DNA from: Sympetrum striolatum
Lineage: Eukaryota > Arthropoda > Insecta > Odonata > Libellulidae
Direction: 5' to 3'
DNA length: 64,000 nt
Assembly (NCBI GenBank): GCA_947579665.1
Contig: OX388352.1
Coordinates: 35,582,216-35,646,215 of the forward strand
In this document: positions 58,802 to 64,000 of the stretch, piece by piece
Position numbering within the stretch: the first letter of the stretch is position 1
Layout of the letters: each line of letters begins with the position of its first letter
Made by a program: the position numbers and the translations under genes
Notes under the pieces: generated by a model
Databases searched by the model: none
Seen by the model: only the letters and a program-made list of their open reading frames with translations
Told to the model about the DNA's origin: nothing

Positions 58802-60369
58802 AAGTAGTATTAGTAGTATTATTGATAGTATTATTATTGTATAGTAATGATAGTATTATTGTCATACACTCTATATGAAATGAAGAAATTTATTCAAAGA
58901 TATTAATGTATTTTTGCAAGTTATACAGTGGTATCACTTTTAATGAGAGTAAATAAAAACAATTGCATCATTTACCTTTCGACGAGCCTAATCCAGGTTC
59001 TTCAGAGCCCTCCATGAAAGTGTCTCCTATATCGCATTTAAACTGCCATTGTGATTTAACCAGTTGTTCTTTTCCTCTGCAAATCGCCAAAATATATGTG
59101 ACCTTTCCCTGAAATAGTATAAAAAACCTGAACCTGACCTGTAAGTAATTATTCTATGCACTTCGTTCCATCAAGTGAACATTTACGCCTCAACGGATGA
59201 GGTTGCCTAAGAGCTGATTAGATTAAAACATACATAGAAACTGTTACTTCGCTTACTCTACTAAGTTTACGTTTAGATTTGTTTGCCTTCGCAATAAGGA
59301 AACCTACTGCTACTAAATCAATGTTTAGAAGTGAATTTCGCTCAATTTTTCTTCTGCATCATTGGAAAATAATCATAGGTATAGACCGTTCACCAACGTA
59401 GTTGCAATATTGAAGCAAATGAAGATACCACCTCACATGAAGATAATTGGCTAACTTACCGTACGTCACCCATTTTTGTTTACCAATTGTTGCAAATTTG
59501 TCATAATATATACATTTTAATCTATTTTAACAAAGAAGAATGGGTCAATTCGAATTGCACGTCCTTTTCCAACCGGATAAATCCCATTACCATATCCATC
59601 TTCCGAGATTATTAGATTTCACAATCGTACATACTTACATTTTACCTTAACATCATCCTTATTAAACTGAATGTTTTTCACTCATAATTTAAAAACTGGA
59701 CTATTATTTATTATGAAAGACGGTATTAACTGTAATGATGAATCTTGTGAGTAAATCAGAGGCTTCTATATTCGCGACCTTTTTAATAAAACATACATTT
59801 CCAATAAACGAGACTGAACGGGTAACATTGTAAATTTAGAGAAAACCCGTAAATTGTACATTTACCACGTGAAAATGTTATCCAGAAATTAATATCCTAT
59901 AATTCTTGACGCCAAAATATTTAAGGAATGAATTTTCAAAACTCTTGTTCAAAAAAGTCTTAAACTATTACAAAATGCTTGAATTTAGATGAACATTGTT
60001 GAGCAACACACCCAATAGTTATGTAACAGAGACCATTTTAGAGAGCAAGGTTCAACTTAAAATTGTTACGTTCTTCTGCATGAGTGATTTTAATATTTAT
60101 CGTAACACATTCAACCATTTCACCACATTAAAAATGCCTGCAAATAGCTCGGAATATTATTTGGAGTTAAGATTTTTTGTTCTTTGCTAGAACGAAAAAG
60201 GTCAATTACTTTGTCTAAAGGTATTGAACCAATGACTTTTTCGTAAAGCTTCCGTCGATAATCATATCTTCTCACATGGAGTGAATTCCACCCGAGGGAT
60301 TCTAATATAGATGTAACGCTACTGTAGAACCAGAAATACCTCCTTTAGGCTGTCTTTCACATAAATATT
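58802..60369. other. Unassigned AT-rich DNA
   Basis: Starts with an imperfect (ATT)n/(AGT)n run (58802-58860). Otherwise nothing recognisable. Confidence 0.4.
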
Positions 60370-60377
60370 CGGAAACT

Positions 60378-60511
60378 AATAGCTGTTGTTGTTGATTTTT
60401 TCAAGTGCTTCGACAGCTTCGGTCATTTTGTACATTGGCATTTTGTACCGAAAATCGAACCCCGGTCCTCTTTCACCGAAGCCGAAAGCGTAGCACACTT
60501 GGCCATCTCCC
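60378..60511 (-). mobile_element. tRNA-derived SINE, copy 3
   Basis: On the minus strand the tRNA boxes are the best of the three copies: A box TGGCCAAGTGTG and B box GGGGTTCGATTTTC. The signature AAATGACCGAAGC, TGTCGAAGCACTT and a short CAACAACAAC tail follow. Flanking CGGAAACT at 60370-60377 and 60512-60519 is an 8-bp direct repeat, a likely target duplication. Confidence 0.88.
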
Positions 60512-60519
60512 CGGAAACT

Positions 60520-61249
60520 TATAATCCATCAGATTTCATGTAATAACATTCACCTGTGCAAGTTTCACCACCTAATTGATTTGAAAGTATATTGCTGACG
60601 CAATTACTTACGCTGGTTGCTCAAATAAGTGAAAATGATAATTTGGCTTCCGGCAAGTCCTTATTTTAGTAAATTGAGGTATTCACACATTATGTCTTCT
60701 CTAGTAAGAAAAAGTTCACAGATGTATAGCTTTTAGAATTTTCCTTCACTAAAATATTTTCCTAAATATATGTTTGTAAACAATTTGCGTAAAATTATAA
60801 TCCATATACAATAATGATTTTCCTCTCAGAGAGATTAATTTTATAAATTGCAGCAAGAACGTTTTCTTACCTAACTCCCTGTAATGGTTAGAATTATCTC
60901 CCCTAATATACTACTCCCCTATACTACCATACCAATTTTTTGTCACACTTTCAAGCAAAATATCAATCGATTATCTGCCAGACGCTAAAGATGCCACCTA
61001 GGAAACGACTTTGTTCACTTCCACTGATGAATCCGTGCAATCACGAAACAATTCTTCTGAGATATTCTTCATATCCTAACACTCTTTCTTTTGCACCCAT
61101 ATGAATATTGATAAGCACTTAAGTTACGTTTATTGAAAGCATTGTTGATCCAAAAACCACTAAAAACTCTCGCAACCGAAATAGGAAGATATCCCAAAAC
61201 ACGATTCGCAAACGTAAGATAAGCATGTATGAAGGTGTTGTAGACATTG
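60520..61249. other. Unassigned AT-rich DNA
   Basis: No supported feature. Confidence 0.4.
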
Positions 61250-61495
61250 GCAAGGAGACGTTTTCATATCGATATAAAGAATCGCAATGACACCTTTTTT
61301 ACCTGAAAGTAGACAGTGAAATAGCAATAAGTGGGTTTCTTTCAAATAGACCCGGGTTCGCGAGGAAATGAGGTACAATGATATACTATTAATATATTAA
61401 TTTAAGCTTCGAGCGTAAGTCCGCAGCTTAGATTTATCTTGAGGTAACGTAATTGACTTGTAATGGTTAGGTTGCCGATTCATCACCGATCGGTA
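61250..61495 (+). repeat. Large inverted repeat, left arm, with tRNA-like segment
   Basis: About 245 bp, inverted relative to 62605-62850. Shared blocks in this strand: ACCTTTTTTACCTGAAAG, TAGACAGTGA, ATACTATTAATATATTAA, TTTAAGCTTCGAGCGTAAGT, TAATGGTTAGGTTGC. The inner part corresponds to the tRNA-like segment that is better preserved in the right arm. Confidence 0.8.
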
Positions 61496-62604
61496 CCATT
61501 TTCTTTCACTATTTATTTATTATTTACTTATTTATTCTTAAGGACTACAACTAGGCATCAGGCCATGTGGTAGCCATTCCTGTGGGGAGAGGGAAAATTA
61601 AAATAATCTGCCTGGTATTCACCCAAGTCGGGAGTAAAACCCCCTAAAACCTCCCGAACGCAGTACGTATTACATATAATTACAAAATTTGCAACAAATA
61701 CATCAAAATTAACAACAATCATTCAATACATACACATTTACTACAATATTAAAATATTTAAAAAATTACAGCAATATTACAGTAAAATCACGAAACCCTT
61801 TCAATTGCACTTTATTTTTCGAAAAAAATGGTATAGTAGTAGCAGTAATTACCGCGAATGATCGCATTGTTGAATTACATTGTGGAAAAGGGGTGACATT
61901 ATTGAGAGAGCGCGGGTCAGCAGCCGTGCGGCCGCTTTATTCTACGCTTGCTGAGAAAACAAAACAGAGTGGAATTCTACCAACTTTCCGTTGGTTTTTA
62001 TTCGGCTCTTTGAAATAAGCCCTCAAGGTAAGAATCGCCGCACAATGGTCTCAAATCGAAAAAAGCTGGCCAAAATTAATACCGCTGCTATTATTGCTCC
62101 CTTACTTGATGTAAAGATTGATTCCCAAGGTTTTTGATCCGGTTATTTAAAATTTGAAGCTATTTTTTTTTTATTTGTGATATTTTTGTATCGCACTATT
62201 TGTTTAAACAATGAATTTAAAAATCTAAATGACATTTAAGGTTATTTCCGCGATTTTAAATATAAATTATATATCCGATTAATCTAAATTAGATGTTTTA
62301 ATGCATCTATCTTGTGATTACTATGGTTTGTATGCACAATTTTAAAACAATTAAATTTAAATTAATCAAATGAATTTTTTAGGTTCGCAAATGTTTGTAT
62401 ATATACTATTTCTACGGATTCAAAGTCGGAAGTTAGTATCTCGGAATATTATGGCTCTACTTCATAAATTGTTTAAACAATTTATCAAACTAATTCAAAT
62501 TTTGAACGTGCAGTCCGGCGCGCCGGTCCCCACGAGAATACTTCGCGAATTACTACTATTTCAAAGCGACTTTCTTCGAAAAATAAAGTGTAATAGTAAA
62601 AGAG
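61496..62604. other. Interior between the inverted arms, 1.1 kb
   Basis: No ORF of note. 61545-61680 is GC-raised (GGCATCAGGCCATGTGG, ACCCCCTAAAACCTCCC) and 61900-61945 is CpG-bearing. The rest is AT-rich. Nothing identifies a transposase. Confidence 0.4.
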
Positions 62605-62850
62605 AATGATACACAGCGGTGACGAACCAGCAATCTAACCATTACGGGTCAATTTCTTTACCACTAGGCAAATCTAGGCAGCGGACTTACGCCCGAAGCT
62701 TAAATTAATATATTAATAGTATATATTTGTACCCTATTTTCTCTCTAGTCCAGACCTATGAGGAGGAAACCAGTGGCACTTATTATCTCACTGTCTACTT
62801 TCAGGTAAAAAAAGGTCTCATAGCGATTCCTGACATCGATCTGACAACGT
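62605..62850 (-). repeat. Large inverted repeat, right arm, with tRNA-like segment
   Basis: Inverted partner of 61250-61495. On the minus strand it contains TTGCCTAGTGGTAAAG (a good A box) and GCTGGTTCGTCACC (B-box-like) about 40 nt apart, so it may be a tRNA-derived SINE whose other copy lies in opposite orientation. On the plus strand CTACTTTCAGGTAAAAAAAG occurs; the mirrored arm has the same text, so it belongs to the repeat. Confidence 0.8.
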
Positions 62851-63738
62851 TCCCTTGTGAAAAGGATTTAAAGTCTTTCTCCACGGCTAGCTGGCAAAAG
62901 AGGAGCAGAAAATCGGTGTCGCAATCCAAGATTCTGGGAATCTTTCTCGTAAATAAAAACGTCTAAACTTCACGGACGATTTTCAGGGTGATACGATCAT
63001 CACAATTACACGCCTCACTCTCTATTCCCCCCTCAAGGCACGTTTTTATTTGTATAGCAAATAAATCTTTGATTACTCTGTAATAAAGTGCAAATCTAAA
63101 CAGGACAGGATCAGGATTCACTTCGTGGTAGTTACTAACTTAATTAATTCTTGCAGATAGTAAACGTTTTTATTATGAATTTGTAAGTGTAATCTTACGT
63201 TCGTTTCCGAAAATAAATCTCCAACTTAGCTCTAAGAAAACTATATAAACCTCTCATACGAGAATGGATAAAGAAGTATACGCTTGCTCCGTATCCTTAA
63301 ATAGGTGATATAGACTGTTAAAGGATAATTCTGCATCTGTTATAAAAGATGGTAATATTAATATTCTGCTTGCTGTAGAATCATCAACTTCGAGTAAAAT
63401 AATACGCAATTCAAACTTGGAAAATAGTTACACAATAAAATTATTCCATTACAAATTATCATGTTTAAATAAATTCAATTAGAATGATTTAATTAAATTG
63501 AAATATTATCTTTAAGTAATCGCTGAAAAAATGAAGGACATACAACAATATATTAACTGTTGAATCAGAGAAATATGGAGTGAAGTTACTTGAATGAAAT
63601 CAGTGTAAACGAAGATATTAAGATAAAACTTTGGCAGACAAAGGAGCAGAAAAGGGCTCAAAGAGGAAATCCTCGTGACCGGTTCGCAACGTGTTAACAT
63701 TGTCTTCTACGGGACACGAAATCACCATTGACGTATAC
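62851..63738. other. Unassigned AT-rich DNA
   Basis: No supported feature. Confidence 0.4.
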
Positions 63739-63840
63739 CAGGGTTGGTGAACCTTTCGCAGCCAGAGTGCTAGATTTGATGAATATAAAGGGCTTGCGTG
63801 GAAATGTGGTGCCGAGCCATACAGTGAGATTGTGATATTT
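63739..63840 (+). mobile_element. Possible hAT terminus
   Basis: CAGGGTTGGTGAACCTTTCG resembles the CAGGGGTGG-GAACCTTTT termini of hAT elements. GTGGTGCCGAGCC follows 60 bp on. The other terminus is not visible before the window ends, so the extent is unknown. Confidence 0.35.
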
Positions 63841-64000
63841 TTATTTTTTTGATGTCAACGATGTGATTAAGATCTTTTATCAGACTTAAGTGGTCGCTAG
63901 TTATCACTACTAATAAACAGAGTCCAAATTTATTTACCGTGGAGCTTCATTTCTTAAGTGAATAATGCAAAAAAGATAATGTCTTAGGAGTTTCGCGTGT

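Noticed and set aside
1..64000. CRISPR array, bacterial operon signals or rRNA
   Set aside because: No regularly spaced identical repeats, no operon-like gene order and no rRNA text; the content is eukaryotic.

Overview
The window looks like AT-rich, gene-poor nuclear DNA of an invertebrate, most likely an insect or other arthropod. This rests on the mix of non-LTR retrotransposons, tRNA-derived SINEs and small DNA transposons. No host gene, rRNA or intact tRNA could be recognised, so the exact taxon is open.

The best understood part is 49.5-58.8 kb. A near full-length two-ORF non-LTR retrotransposon (LINE A, minus strand, about 4.9 kb without its insert) runs from about 55.56 kb down to 49.50 kb. 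ORF1 and an ORF2 with endonuclease and reverse transcriptase are readable. ORF2 carries one in-frame stop, one frameshift and a nested insertion. The insert is a 5'-truncated plus-strand copy of a second LINE (LINE B, 52631-53809), placed in the endonuclease region with a TAAGG target duplication. Next come a hairpin element (56.4 kb), a 5'-truncated third LINE (LINE C, 57.06-58.11 kb) and a short minus-strand LINE B tail (58.6 kb). More LINE B, LINE C-like and LINE A 3' pieces lie at 9.4 kb, 1-340, 14.3 kb, 29.2 kb and 48.8 kb. LINE B and LINE C share a folded 3' end followed by a short repeated tail.

Other repeats: a 307-bp hAT-type element with an 8-bp target duplication (1.77 kb) and an inverted partial copy at 2.38 kb; three copies of a tRNA-derived SINE (15.25, 44.85, 60.38 kb), one with a perfect 12-bp duplication; a Tc1/mariner-like 87-bp inverted repeat beside a 177-bp palindrome (21.9-22.3 kb); fold-back elements at 13.7 and 56.4 kb; a 49-bp TTAA-flanked mini-element (37.6 kb); a diverged tandem array with tRNA B-box-like motifs (30.2-30.8 kb); and a large inverted pair at 61.25/62.6 kb.

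The most unusual signal is a dispersed family (8.5, 9.9, 10.9, 22.2, 24.95, 33.15 and 47.1 kb). On one strand it reads CTGWWGAT, a 12-14 nt hairpin, then GAAACC. The hairpin bases differ between loci but pairing is largely kept. The layout resembles a hammerhead ribozyme core without matching it exactly.

The only stretch that looks like a host promoter is the GC- and CpG-rich block at 41.64-43.56 kb, with a TATA box at 41952, a CT-rich tract and a 68-codon open stretch of charged composition. The remaining DNA is AT-rich and unassigned.
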